NCBI RefSeq assembly: GCF_001640805.2
Contig: NC_066838.1
Span: forward strand, 22,317,928-22,381,927
Source of the DNA: Lates calcarifer
Lineage: Eukaryota > Chordata > Actinopteri > Centropomidae
Direction of reading: 5' to 3'
DNA: 64,000 nucleotides
A program made the position numbers and the translations under genes. The notes under the pieces were generated by a model. The model had not been told where the DNA came from and did no database searches. It saw only the letters and a program-made list of their open reading frames with translations. Positions 9,060-20,885 of the stretch are shown here, piece after piece; the stretch's first letter is position 1; every line of letters begins with the position of its first letter.

Positions 9060-11285
9060 TTCTAGCGTCTCTGCAGATATTTTGCACAATAGCTTCATCT
9101 AAGATGAATAAATTACACATTTCACATTTATTACTGCTATCATTAAGAAAGATTACAGGTTGCAATCTCTTGTAGTGACTGTCATTGAATTATGTGGAGA
9201 ATGAGCTTGAGTATTACTCAACATGAGGGAGGGGAGATGCTGAAAGCACATACAGATTACTCCTCAGAAGTAATATGGATGCAGTTACAAGGCAACATTG
9301 TACTGTTGGGAGTGATGAATGCGGCCTTAATGGAAAAACATAAAAACACTTGTGTGTAGGAGTCATTTGTCGATGAGAAATACAGCAAGTACTGCTTTGT
9401 TAATTTCCAACACAGCAAACAGAAAACACAATGTGTGAATGCTGACATAAGCCTTTTGTTTGGTGGTATATAAAGCTATTACACTAACACAAATTGTTTT
9501 GCAGTGCGCAGGAAGCTGGTGTATTCACATACTTACCGGCTCAATTTCCATTACAGTCTTTGTGCTGTAGTTAAGCCAAATGAAGGCCTCTGATAGTATC
9601 CTCCGCTGAAAATAGACCTAATAATCCTGGAAATACTTGTTTTTGTGTACTGTATATGCATTTGCAATGTGCAAGACAGAGCCGAGGTTGCTGCTTTTCT
9701 GACCTGTACGCACATTGTGAACTGAGGGTAAAGAGTGTCGTGGCTCTGCTGCATTGAGATATGAAGGTAAAGCAACACAGAGCAGCAGACTAGCACTGGC
9801 CTTAGTTGTTGCTCTTGCTCAACTCGGGCTGTTCGTGCAAATGCAGTCGATTCGTCAAAAAAAAACAAACAAACAAACAAAAAACCCTAACTAAAAAAAA
9901 AAAAGAAAAACTAGTTTACCTATAGTTGCAATGCCTATGATATTATTTCTTTCAGTAATGTGTCTTTTGTGGATTAGATACTGTTGGCTCTGAAGTTCTC
10001 ACAGTCTGTTTTTTTAATGAGTGAAAGGAAATGTTATTTCTTTCATACTGCTACACTGTAATGCCATGTAGTCAGTCTTGTCATGTCACGATGAAATGCC
10101 AGAATAGATTTTCCCAGTCCCATTTTAATGAGTTGTTCTGTGAGGAAGAGATGATTCTGACTGAATCATGTGAAGTTTCATATGAAGAAAACAGCATTTT
10201 AAAGAGTCAAAGAAAACAACAGCCTGTGCTCTTGAAAGTAGTTATATGAAATGATGTGATGTTACTAATTTATGGATAGATTGACAACAACCTGAATTTG
10301 TATATTTTCTGTTCAATCTGTATGTGTGTGTGTATGCCTACTTTACACTTGTATGTCTGTGACAGAGAGAAAAGTGTGTGTGCATCTGAGCGTGCATGTA
10401 CATGTACTGTATTATGAAAAGGGGGGAGGAGGTATATTAGTGAGGATACATATTTTATTCCTGAAAGGTGCTGATGTTACAGATTTACAATTCACTGATT
10501 TTTCTCCCTACCATCATGAGAAATATGATTTCAAGGAGCTGTGTCTCGATGACTGATGTTAAGAAGCAAAAGTGTTGGAGAGCCTCTTGTAGGAACGCAA
10601 TAGCTACTGCACTGCAAATCATTATGGAATGAGGTGTTTTGTCATTGAGTATGTAAATGCAATCGTATAACGTTTCTGGTCTTTAAATGTCTTTTTTAAG
10701 CTACGTCTGATTGATACTGATCCGCATAAGTGTGCCGACTCTCCTTACACAAAATCAGTCCTTTGTTTTGTTGCCTAAAATTACAGCTGTTGCTTTTGGG
10801 AAACACAGGATGTGCTGCTGTGTATGAGATGTCTGATGTATTTCTTTGCCTTTTTTTATTGTCTTAATATAAACCTGCTTAAGAGTTGCACCAAAGCAGT
10901 GGTTTCAAGCCTAATTAAATGATGCTTTCATCCATCAGATTTTAACAAAGCTGATTTATTGTGGCCCTTTGTGTTCGCGTGACTTTGCCTTGCAATAGTG
11001 CCATCTTTGAAGTGACGATGATTACAAGCTGCCTATTGTTACGCTTTTGTCCTTGGCTTTCTACTAATAGACTTAGGTTTGGGACCACTGCATCAAATTA
11101 ACTCCAGTACACTATGTGATTGTGTGTTCCTCTGTGTGAATGGGGTGTGTGACTGTTGAAAAGACAGATAAGTTTCGACTTCATCTAAAAGCTGTGAGAA
11201 CTACTCTCATGCTAACTGTTGCCTAAAGTGGACAAAAAGTTTTTTATACATAAATAAAAACAATAAAATACTCATTTCAAAAAGG
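9060..11285 (+). other. csrnp2: csrnp2 3' UTR
   Basis: This AT-rich stretch has no recognisable coding exon. Candidate polyadenylation signals are AATAAA at 9107-9112 (short form) and a close pair at 11253-11258 and 11262-11267. The pair is followed by a TTTATGTGTGTTGATTTT element from about 11291. A CAAA/A-rich tract lies at 9858-9907. The length of the mature UTR is inferred from signals only; the distal pair has the best downstream element. Confidence 0.55.
11253..11267 (+). terminator. Paired distal polyadenylation signals of csrnp2
   Basis: Two AATAAA hexamers (11253-11258 and 11262-11267) lie nine bases apart, with a GT/T-rich stretch about 25-40 bases downstream. They are the last strong signals before the gene-free interval. 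Confidence 0.55.
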
Positions 11286-14257
11286 ATAAAGTTTATGTGT
11301 GTTGATTTTAGTACTTGATAAATCTTTAGGTTATGATCATACGATTTAAAGGTCATGGGTTATGCTGCCATTAATCACCTTTTGCCTTGACCTTTATCAG
11401 GTGAGACTGTGATCATTATAATAATCAACAGCAAACTTACATGGCTGACCTAAGACTCTCTGAAATCTGTAAATCATATGAGGTTGAACTGAAACAGAAA
11501 AGCAGAAAATGAGAAGCCGTTGTCCTCTTTCAGACGCTGGAGGTCATGACAATGATTGTTGCAGCATGATTATTGACCACTAGATGGCAGCATAAACTCA
11601 GTGCATTCCTACTAAACACAACCTGCTCTGTACAGTCCATGCAGTATCAGTGTCACATAGTGTTCATTCACTGCAGTTGTTGCTCTGAAATATGAGGCTC
11701 TACATGTTTTCCATGCTGCTCAATTATAGTACCACTTGAGATATTAAAATAGCTGCCTATAAGTCATCTTTAGAGTGTTTTCTTTTCTACTGTGATGCAA
11801 ACTTGGTGAATTTAGGACAGCCTCTCTCACAACCTAGTTCTCCACTCTCACTGACCAGGCTTTAATTCCTCAGAATGTTCAGTGGCTGTAAGAAAACATT
11901 TTTTTCAGACATTATCTAACAACTTAGAGGGAGGCCTCTTGTGTTTCACTGGGTACAACAACTGATTGTGGAAGCTAAAATATTTGCTCTTTTCTCTCCT
12001 CAATAGCAGGAAGTAGTGCACTGGATAAAGTGACACATTGTCTCCCCTCTATTCCCCGGTGGCCTGAGCCAGAAGTGGCGTCTTGTGAGCGGCCTTTTGC
12101 CAGTGTAACCCACACAGCTCTGAGGTCTCTGCTCTGGGCTGCAGGAAGCAGACTCACTGCTCTGACATTTACTTCCTTTATACTAGCTTTGCAAACCAAA
12201 TACAGAGAATCCTGGTACAAATAACAGTCACATCAGCGATTGTGTGACTCTTTAAAAGATTGCTATTATCTTTAAGAGGGCGAACATGTTGTTATATTAA
12301 AGGACACTCTGCCGATCCTACGCATGAAGTTCAGTTTACACAGTTTGAAGAGCACCACTCAGCTTGTAAAAACAGTTGTATAATGTTTTCTGTGGCTCTG
12401 AAGGACCTTTGTCAAGTCAGAGAAAATGACCCCATTCATAGATTTTTCCCAAAAGCCCTTTTTTGCTACTTTGCTGTATTCCCACAGTTTTTAAAATAAC
12501 TGTGAAATACTTTATACCACAATCACTATATAGCACAAATTCTGCAGAATATGAGCATTGTAGACACAATTTTCCCCAAACTTCAGTTTTGTTTCCCAGC
12601 ACTGCACCCTCATATGTAGCTACTATTTACAAAAATACTGTAAACTCCCCAGTTGAACATTATCTTGTTTTCTTCAGCTGTACCTGCAGTCAAGTACCAG
12701 AAGGAACTGCCAAGTATTTGATTGTATTTTGAAGAAACCTAAAAGGCAAAAATCAAACAAAGATCTGTACACTGTACTAGTCGCTCCCAGCAATGCTAAC
12801 TGAGCAATGTTTTGATCTACTAGAGATCTTTGTCAAATCACCATGACAAAACAGAACAAACAGTACATAGACACAAACACATTCATCACACAGCTGATTG
12901 TGATCTGCATGACTAAAAGTCAACCCACTCTCAGGCTGGACCAATCAGAGCAGAGATGGACAGCACTACCTGCCAGAGTGAGGAAGGCAAAAACAACAAC
13001 ATGTGAAATACAACACCTCAAAGGTAAAACCAAATGTAGATCACAGATCATTATAAAGGAACCTCCATTACAAACTTGGAAGGTAGGTTTTGAGAGATGT
13101 GAGGATTTATCAGGGATGATAAAAGATGCTACTGAGTCACATTGTGGAAAATGTAGAATCCAATGTATTTGAAGCTTGACTCAAATAACATAGGACTGAA
13201 AATCAAGGGACTGAAACAGGGCATATATCTACACAACTGTTTAAATTTGGCCAATTTTATGTCTAATGTGTCTCTTACAAGTTTGTGGAAGTGCATTACT
13301 AAATTGCTGGTGTACCTCTTTAAGTGTAACTCTTCCCTTGAAGTTACCTGATTAAAATTCCCCTTCCCATCTATGTATGTTCCATATTCAGGACTGAGAA
13401 TAGGCCCACACACATGCAAACAAACACCACAAACATGCAGAAACAAATTACCGCTGGAACCCCTGGAACAATTGTGGTAGCAGTACATAGCTTTGAGAAC
13501 TATGCATCATCTGTTTAACCTTTCCGGCCTCTGGTTTCCTATTGTTTTACCTCTCCAAAGGCCGGAAGGAGTCAGCCAGGCCAATAGCTTCAGGGGTGAT
13601 GACGGAGCACATCAGGAGCCTGTGGAAAGATTTTAAGAGGACATTAAAAAAACATCATAATCAGGGGAGAGAATGGCTCCCACAGTCCTCATCTGTTGAC
13701 AGATGTGTAAAATCTTGAGCTTTATCTGGGCTTTAATTTTACTGTTGTGACTGGACAGAGCTGTGGAGAGCAACTGGGCATTAGGAGGGTTAGGGTTAGG
13801 AGTGACGTATGTGAAATGGAAAGCTGCCACACCACCTCACTCCAGTCTACCAGTCTGAAAGTGCTGCTCCAGCGCCTGGAAAGAATGCTCTCTCTTTCCC
13901 TTACTCTCTGTGACGCCAGCTCTATGGCATCATTAGGCCCTCACCGAAACCAATCCCTTTTAAATGGCACTATTCATAAAACTGGCTCATGGTATTTTCA
14001 CTAGCCTGCCCTGCTCTTCACATGCTGGCTGAACTGAGGATGGAAATCCAGACCCTCCGGCAAAAAGTTCATTCTGTGTGCTCAGGAGAGAGGATCCAAA
14101 TATCCTCCTGAAAGAGGGAAGAAGGAAATATTAAGGTCAGTAAAGGTCAACACAAAACTTTTAATTATGTATATTTATGCTCCTTGTGTATATATTTATG
14201 TTCCTTGTAAATACAGTTCTTGCTTTTCGCTCGTTTCTTTTACTATAACTGTCCTTT
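11286..14257. other. Intergenic region, no gene recognised
   Basis: Apart from the CTCF-like motif at 11577 and a short TTAGGG-like repeat at 13787-13800, nothing recognisable is seen. The short ORFs show no domain or splice context. Confidence 0.6.
11577..11590 (+). promoter_or_regulatory. CTCF-like motif
   Basis: CCACTAGATGGCAG closely fits the CTCF core consensus (CCAnnAGrkGGCrs, from memory). It lies about 310 bases past the distal csrnp2 polyadenylation signals, at the left edge of the gene-free interval before itga5. Binding is inferred from the motif alone. Confidence 0.45.
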
Positions 14258-14260
14258 AAC

Positions 14261-14334
14261 ACCAATATACCAAGACAAATTCCTTGTATGTGCAAACTTA
14301 CTTGGCAATAAAGTCTGATTCTGAAAACTGTAGC
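14261..14334 (+). mobile_element. 3' tail of a LINE-like non-LTR retrotransposon
   Basis: The sequence CAAATTCCTTGTATGTGCAA, then ACTTGGCAATAAAGTCTGAT ending in TTCTGA, has the AATAAAG plus short TCTGATTCTG tail typical of L2/CR1-like LINE 3' ends in fishes (recognised from memory). A related TTCCTTGT phrase recurs just upstream (14180-14210). No reverse transcriptase ORF is present, so this is a 5'-truncated copy. Confidence 0.55.
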
Positions 14335-14417
14335 TGTTCAAACATTTTCTCTGGGCTCATTGATGAAAAAATAATACATCTCAAGTAAGCTTTTTAAGTT
14401 TTCTTACGAATAGCTGT

Positions 14418-14530
14418 ATGATAAATATGAACTTACAGCCGACAGTCAGTTAGCTTAGCTTAGCATGAACACTTAAAATAAGGGGGAAACAGCTAGCCTG
14501 GCTCTGTCCAAAGGAAACAAAACCTTCAAA
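14418..14530 (+). repeat. Dispersed inverted-repeat element family A, left-half copy
   Basis: This copy reads GTTAGCTTAGCTTAGCATGA, then GGGGGAAACAGCTAGCCTGG, CTCTGTCCAAAGG and AACAAAACC. The same order occurs at 34749-34830 and, diverged, at 22020-22100. It is the left half of the family whose right half is at 275-388. No coding potential is seen. Confidence 0.8.
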
Positions 14531-16379
14531 ATGTCTCGGCAGAGACTTGTAACTTCTCAAAGTCTATGCTGGTTGTCTGCCGGTCCTAGCAAGCAAATAT
14601 TCAGACACATACAGCTGTCTGTTGTCACGCAGAAGGGGATGGGTTGTAAACAGGAAGTGGCAGAAATGATAAGTTGGTTACCAGGTTATCTGTGGTTATG
14701 GGTCGGGGAACACAGGGGAAGAGGCATATATTTGATATACTCTGCAATCAAGGAAGAGAGTTAGTAATGCAGAAAGTGTCTTTACCGTTTCAGTGTAGTT
14801 ACATACTGAACCAGCAGTTGATCATTTTCAAGTCTGGAAAAGTACACTAATTTGAATCACTGAGAACACAGGCAGTCACTTGAAAAGTATAAGTGAATGT
14901 TTTTAGAGCATTGTTTCATTATTGTACAAATACTGACTTTAAATTGCACAGTACAGTTTTATGGAGCATAAAATGAAAAGCAGATGAACAACAAAATCCT
15001 ACTGTGAGCAGCCTAGTGACCATAAACTCTCTCTCTCTCTCTCCCTATATATATATATATATATATATATATTCCCACAGTTTTACTCAGGTCTTGCTTA
15101 TCTTTGTCATTTAGGTGCTCTGTGTGGTTAAATAAACCCCTTTTTAATTTGAACCTATTAGTTGATTTTAATAATCTTTCTTCTTATTGACTATTTAAAT
15201 ATCAAATAATAAAATACCTGATACTTTGATTCATTTATTTAAAGACTTATTTGTTCTTTTGTAAAATAATTGATGCACTTCTGCTTTAAGACCATGTCCA
15301 TGACACGGTTGGTGCTCCATGTTCCAAAGACTGTTTCTTCAGTGGAGGAGTAGCTGCAATGAGAGCCAATCATCGATAAATCATCATCAACACTAGAATC
15401 TTGTTTTTTCCATGTGTAACAGGACAAAAGGTTGCTAATAATTCATTTGTGACAGGTGACTTTGTAGCATTAGATGCAGTCCAGGTTTGACATTAGTTTG
15501 AATGTGCAAGGACACTCAGAAGCCAAAAACCAGGAGATTTCTGTTATATCATCCACCTCTGGGTATAAAGTGGCACTGCCAGAACAAGCAAAAAAGGAAA
15601 CTGAACAAAAGCAAAGCATGGCAGCACAACTGAATGAGTCCCAGCCGAACCAGAAAAACAGCTGTGTGTCCACAGCTGTGTGAAATATGTTGCGTCTTGC
15701 TCTGCCTGTTGGTCTCCAAGGACATGTCATTCATCGCTACATCCAAGTTCCCTAACAACAACGCTGACACAACATACACTATGTAAGTTACTGGGAAAAC
15801 AGCATGTAGTTTCTGTTCCGTGCATGTTTCCTTGTGTTTTTTTTAAATGTTACATGCTCTTGCTTCCTTTTAGTCCTGTAATAAAAACCATCCCATTAGC
15901 TAAGCTACTGGCTGTGTGCCCAGCTTTCCTCGAGGTAGAAGTTAAATATCTATATGCTTACATAGTCTCTGAACAACAACCAGTGGGTAACCTCATCTGA
16001 ATGTTTTCTATCTTACCCGAGGAGAGAAAAGAAGTGACTTCATATCAGAGGTATCCGGAGAAAGACAAATCTGCATCTCCTGTCTGACCCTTGAGGCTTT
16101 GAGGATGCTTTTAATTAATGTAAACAAAAAGATTGCCTTTACAAATTGGACTGTTGTTAATTTGGTGAGAGTAGTGTGTAATTGTGGTTGTTGACTGTCT
16201 GACTTGTCTGGGTCTTTCTTCATGATCACTTCTCCTTTTTTTTAAGGAACAGTTGCAACAGATGACGTTATTGGGACAAAGGATGGCAAGGTTCAAAGAT
16301 TGATGGATGGACTATGATATCATCCCCCCTGATGTGGTGATTATGTCATTAAAATATTGTTGTCGCAATATTACAATGC
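14531..16379. other. Intergenic region with CT and AT microsatellites
   Basis: A CT tract (about 15028-15043) runs into an AT tract (15046-15072). No gene, RNA or splice-supported exon is recognised in the rest. Confidence 0.6.
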
Positions 16380-16439
16380 TGTTCATGCTCTCACTGCCTC
16401 TTGGGATGGCAATGTCATGCTTTCACCCAACCATTTTAG

Positions 16440-16824
16440 TCCAGACTGAAATATCTCAACAATAATTTGATGGATTTCCACAAAATTATCTACACACATT
16501 CAGGTGGCTGGAGGCCAAATCCAAATGACTTTGACAGCCCCTTGACTTTTTATGGAGACACCCCAGCGGGTCAAACTTTTCTTTTTTTGTGAAATATCTC
16601 CACATCTACTGGCTGGATTACCAATTTGGTACAAAACGTTATGGTTCCTAGATGATGCATCATGATGTCTTTGGCAATCTATCTTTTCTTCAAGTACCAT
16701 GATGCAGTTGACATTTGTGGCTTTAAACGAAATGCCTTGATAGCTATTGGATGGCTTGTGACAGACATTTATGTTTCCCTCAGGATGAACTATAATAACC
16801 TCGGTGATCTGATTTCCCATCTAG
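16440..16824 (+). repeat. Family E: three diverged ~140 bp tandem monomers
   Basis: Related units begin near 16449 (GAAATATCTCAACAATAATT), 16590 (GAAATATCTCCACATCTACT) and 16729 (GAAATGCCTTGATAGCTATT). Each is followed by a TGGATnnnnnnnC segment, an ACA/ATT(C/T)A segment and AATGAC/AATAACCT-like wording. Spacing is about 140 bases. A second copy with the same order is at 30905-31405. I recognise this as an abundant perch-like fish repeat. Confidence 0.7.
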
Positions 16825-17190
16825 GTCAAAAATGTTCGTTCAGTTCTTTGTTCAGTTCGAGGTCTGAACTGGCAGTGACGTCACCTACGTGTTGTAGTTG
16901 GGGTTAATAATGGCGCTCTAAACGGTATTTTGCGTAGCAACATGTCAACGGACAGAAATTTAACTGTATCGATGACTGATTTAATGTGAAACAAATAAGA
17001 CAGAACTGCAATGAACAGTAAAATTAGAGAAGTGTTCACTACTTTTTGTGCGAGGGGCAGCCATCTTGAATTCTCAACTCGGGGTCTGACTTTTCGAGTT
17101 GGAAACGACTTCAGGGCGCGTTTCAGCTGAAACGTCCGATTAGGAACTCGGAATTTCCGACTTCCGAGTACAACTGGAACGCACCATTAT
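16825..17190. repeat. Family F repeat, apparently inserted in family E
   Basis: This segment is rich in TCGAG/ACTCGG words (GAATTCTCAACTCGGGGTCT, TTTTCGAGTTGGAAACGACT, GGAACTCGGAATTTCCGACT) and ends CAACTGGAACGCACCATTAT. I recognise the right part as a dispersed fish repeat. It separates the family E monomers at 16440-16824 from the family E tail at 17535-17680, as if nested. Exact ends are uncertain. Confidence 0.55.
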
Positions 17191-17680
17191 GGTGCTTTGA
17201 GCAAAACCCGCAATATCTGATTTTTGGTCACTTGGGGGCAGTGCAAACAAGTTGTGAACACAACATTGACCTATCATATATTTGACACACGTCCAGCAGT
17301 CGTGGAGCAACATTATCATTTATTTGGAGTCGTGCCTCTGGTCACCTAGTGAATGTAAGTCCAGTATTAACTCTCCTTTCAGCTCTGCTTTGGTCTCTAC
17401 CAACATTTGAGCGAGCATCTGGCTCTTTAGCTGCTAAATGCTACACTGTGTTCATCAGCTATGCTAGCTGTGTCTGTTTGTCCTTTGGTGCTCAACAAGG
17501 AGTTACCAACAGTTGGCAGGCTACCTCACCAAAGTAAGATAGTGAACATGGTAAACATTATACCTGCTAAATGTCAGCATTGTCATTGTGACTATGTTAT
17601 GCTAATATGCTAGCACCACAGTGCCCGAGTAGAGCCCCACAGAGCTGCCAGTGTATGTATAGGCTTCAGCTTGTGTTTAC
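17191..17680 (+). repeat. Composite repeat: family G segment plus family E tail
   Basis: 17228-17530 includes CACTTGGGGGCAGTGCAAAC, then GAATGTAAGTCCAGTATTAA and TTAGCTGCTAAATGCTACAC, wording I recognise as a dispersed fish repeat. 17535-17680 reads GTGAACATGGTAAACATTAT, then CTGCTAAATGTCAGCATTG and GCACCACAGTGCCCGAGTAG, which matches the tail of the family E copy near 31240-31390. No protein is supported here. Confidence 0.6.
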
Positions 17681-20392
17681 ATCTTTCAAACACGTATTGA
17701 AGTCTGAGAATGAAAAAGAAATAGAAACGAAGCAGTGTGTTCAAGTGGCCCCAACACTGCTGCTGCTGTCGCCTCGGGCTCAAATGATCAACAGCATGTT
17801 TGTGGAGGTCAGACTTAGTGTTGTAGAAGTGGTGGGAATAAGAGGGATATGTGGGAAAGGATGTAGAATCACTTCCTGTCCGTGTGCCCTATTCCCCAAT
17901 GAACAATTAAGTGAATCATGTAAAAGTCCCTGTTTGTGGCAGAGGTCTAACCCCCACCTCGGCAGGCAAGTCTCTCTTCAGCCTTAATTAAAACCATATT
18001 CCTATAGTAGATTTTGTGTTTTTTATCCTTCTGGCAGTGATGATGATGTTTTCAGTAGCAGTCTTATGTATTGATAGATTTATCCAAATGACCGAATTTC
18101 CTGCAACAAAGGGGTTCACTGGTTTACCTGCAAAAACAATGCCTTGCCCTGTAGTCTCTGTGGGTAAGAGTTTCCATACTCTGTGCTGGGCTACTACTCC
18201 CCCTCACCACCCTTGGTGTCATGGAAACATGTATGCAGAAGCAGGCAGTGGTGTGTGTGTGTGTGTGTGTTTAGTATGGGGATGTTGGAGGGTGTTTTCC
18301 ATTTGTGGAATAATCTGTAGGGGTGGAGTTTACTCAGGAAACATGGTGCTTAAGGTTACAGGTGCAGATTAGTTTGAAGCTGATAAGAAATCGTGTATTT
18401 TGGCTAACTGCACCCTATTCCTTGTAAAAGCAGCGATTAGAGTGATTAAAGTGATGCGATAAAATATAAACTTTTATCACTGATTTCACCCCTTATGGTT
18501 AATTTAGGGGATTACAATTTTTCATCCTTGCATACTAGCTTGTTTATAGCCTGGTGCCAGATGGTTCTTGCTTTGGGAAAAAAAAAAAAAAAAAACTCCA
18601 TCTGTGTCAGTATTGCAATTTGTTCAAATTCTCAAAGTATAAAATACATTTATATATTTTCAAACTACCATTAAAAAACACATAAAGAATATTTATCCAT
18701 TCTAAATGTAAGGGAATTTTGTCATAAACAAGACACTATTTTTTACCTGCTGTGTCATCGGTGCCCATGTGTGCTGGGAATCGGGGCCTAGTCTCAGGTT
18801 ACCGCTGGGAAAACAGGCGTAGCGTGATTCCAACAGGTGATGGGCTTGATGGAGGGGCTTGTCATAACACTGCAGCGCTCCATCGCTGGGGAACCACTGC
18901 TGAAAATTAATTACACATCAGGGATGACTTCGGAAAATTATTTATAGCCTCTCTTGGGAGTTTTAGTGGAAAGGGGATCCCATCTGAGAGAATGGGAGCA
19001 TCAGAGGCCTTTCTCTTAGAATAAACTGCTCGTCAGGACACTGAGCAACATCCCCAAACAAAGTAATGTGAGGTCATTTGGAGTGTTTTTTTTTTTTTTT
19101 CAAAGATCTGCTCTGCATCTGTGAGCTGATGTCAAATTTTAAGTGTTAGCAATCAGTAACAGAGACCAGATAATGTCAGCTCAACCAAATGAAGATGAGG
19201 TTAAGCTCCTTAATACTCTGGAATGCTGAATAGGTTTCTGTTTGCTCTGTTCTTTGTTTCCTCTTGGTCATTTTTTATATTTATGTTTCAGATAAATCAC
19301 TAAAAAGCAAAGCAGGTGCAAGATAAAGACTCTCTTTTGCAGAGTATTCAGCTTAAAAAAAAACTCTGCTCTAAAAGATGTTTCTGGTAATTGTGTCTGC
19401 AGGATTCAGACGATCTCAGCACAGGCATGCAGAGTCACCTGAGCTGTCTAAACTGGTAAAGAGGGGAGATTATGCACCGGAAAGAGGGCAGAGTTAGAAG
19501 GTCGCAACGCTGCTCAATGTCAATTTGATCCCCCTCTTCTTCCTTTGATGAGCAATCACACCCAGTGGTACTCCCAGAGAAAATGTTATGGTCGAGCACT
19601 TCCGTGAGATGCGATGGCTTTCCCATCAGACCCTCAAAGGGAATCATAAAGAAATCTGGTCACTGGGGATCTTCGTTTGTCTGGGTTTTTAAGAGTCAAC
19701 TGAGATTGACAAGGCGTTTCTGAAAAACATCAGAAGACTCTGCTGTGACCAGGGTGCAGATTTACTTGGCTTCATCTATGTCAGACAGCATCGTAGGATC
19801 TGATAAAATATTTCAATAGAAACCAAAAACCCCCTTCCCCAAAAGGAATTAAGCTCTAAGGGAGAGAGAGACTGAGAGAGAGAGAGAGAAAGAGAGAGAC
19901 GAGGAAGTCAAACTGCCACAAATTCTTGGCAAAGTAAAGTGACGGATGGTTAATGATTAGAATATGTCCTGATTTGCCTCATTTCACCGTCTGGTGCTGT
20001 TTCCCACAGGCCACTATTTTTCCCCCCAGGTTGTAACACTAAAAAGTCACTGCTCAGTGTGGGCACAGCAGCTTAAAATAGGTGCAATTAGTGTTCTCTT
20101 CCTGGCCTGATAAAAATTAGAGTGAGACCTTTGCAAGTATAGATTTGGTGCTGAATGACCCAAGGAATGTATCAGACTTCTCAGAGATGTTTTGGCCGTG
20201 GGAGCAGTTATACTTATTTTGTGCCCTTTTCTGAGTAGATGCCATGGCTTACATCCCAGTGAGTGATGGGTGATCCCCATGTTTCACATCCTTAGCTGAA
20301 AGATTTTTCCCCACTGTTCCACTATAAAGCCACAAAATCCCTTTTCTCTTTAAAGGGTTGGTTTCACATATGATTTAGCCAAAGTGCCTTTT
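17681..20392. other. Intergenic region, no gene recognised
   Basis: It contains a GT microsatellite (18250-18270), an A tract (about 18579-18596), a T tract near 19087-19100 and a GA-rich stretch (19861-19900). ORFs up to 126 codons show no family resemblance or splice context. Confidence 0.6.
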
Positions 20393-20885
20393 TAAAGGGT
20401 TGGTTCACCCAAATTAAGTAAAAACATATTTTCCCATTTATCTCCAGTGCTATACCATTTTTTCTATGATTCCAATGGAGCAAACTCCATTTGCTCATGA
20501 AGATAATCTAATATGTTTCAGTGTCGGACTTTGAGAAGAGATGGTTTTACCAACATACAGCTGTAGTTTTGTTTGGCAATCTCAAAAGTTTTAAGATAAC
20601 CATCTCCAAGACTTCTGCCTCTATCCCAGTTCAGCAGAGATGATTGAAAATTTAATTGTTGGTTCTCATAAGATTAGAAAGTGATATTAAAAATAAATAA
20701 ATAGATGTGTTTTTTTAATGCGGAAACAGTTTCCACGGATCACATTGTTCTGGGGTGGAAGCAAAAGTCTCAGAGACAGAAATCTCTAAACCAGGACAAA
20801 TACAACCACAACCATGTGCACAGCTCTACCGCTGGAGGTAAGTAAGAAAATATGGTTTTTGTAATTTGGGTGAACAAACACTTTA
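20393..20885. mobile_element. Family B non-autonomous element with terminal inverted repeats (~490 bp, MITE-like)
   Basis: The left end reads TAAAGGGTTGGTTCACCCAA, then ATTAAGTAAAAACATATTTTC. The reverse complement of the right end reads TAAAGTGTTTGTTCACCCAA, then ATTACAAAAACCATATTTTC. The inverted match continues inward (TATCTCCAGTGCTATACC against TACCTCCAGCGGTAGAGC). There is no transposase ORF. The ends would fit a TA target duplication, but TA is too short to prove it. The autonomous relative is unknown from this window. Confidence 0.8.
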
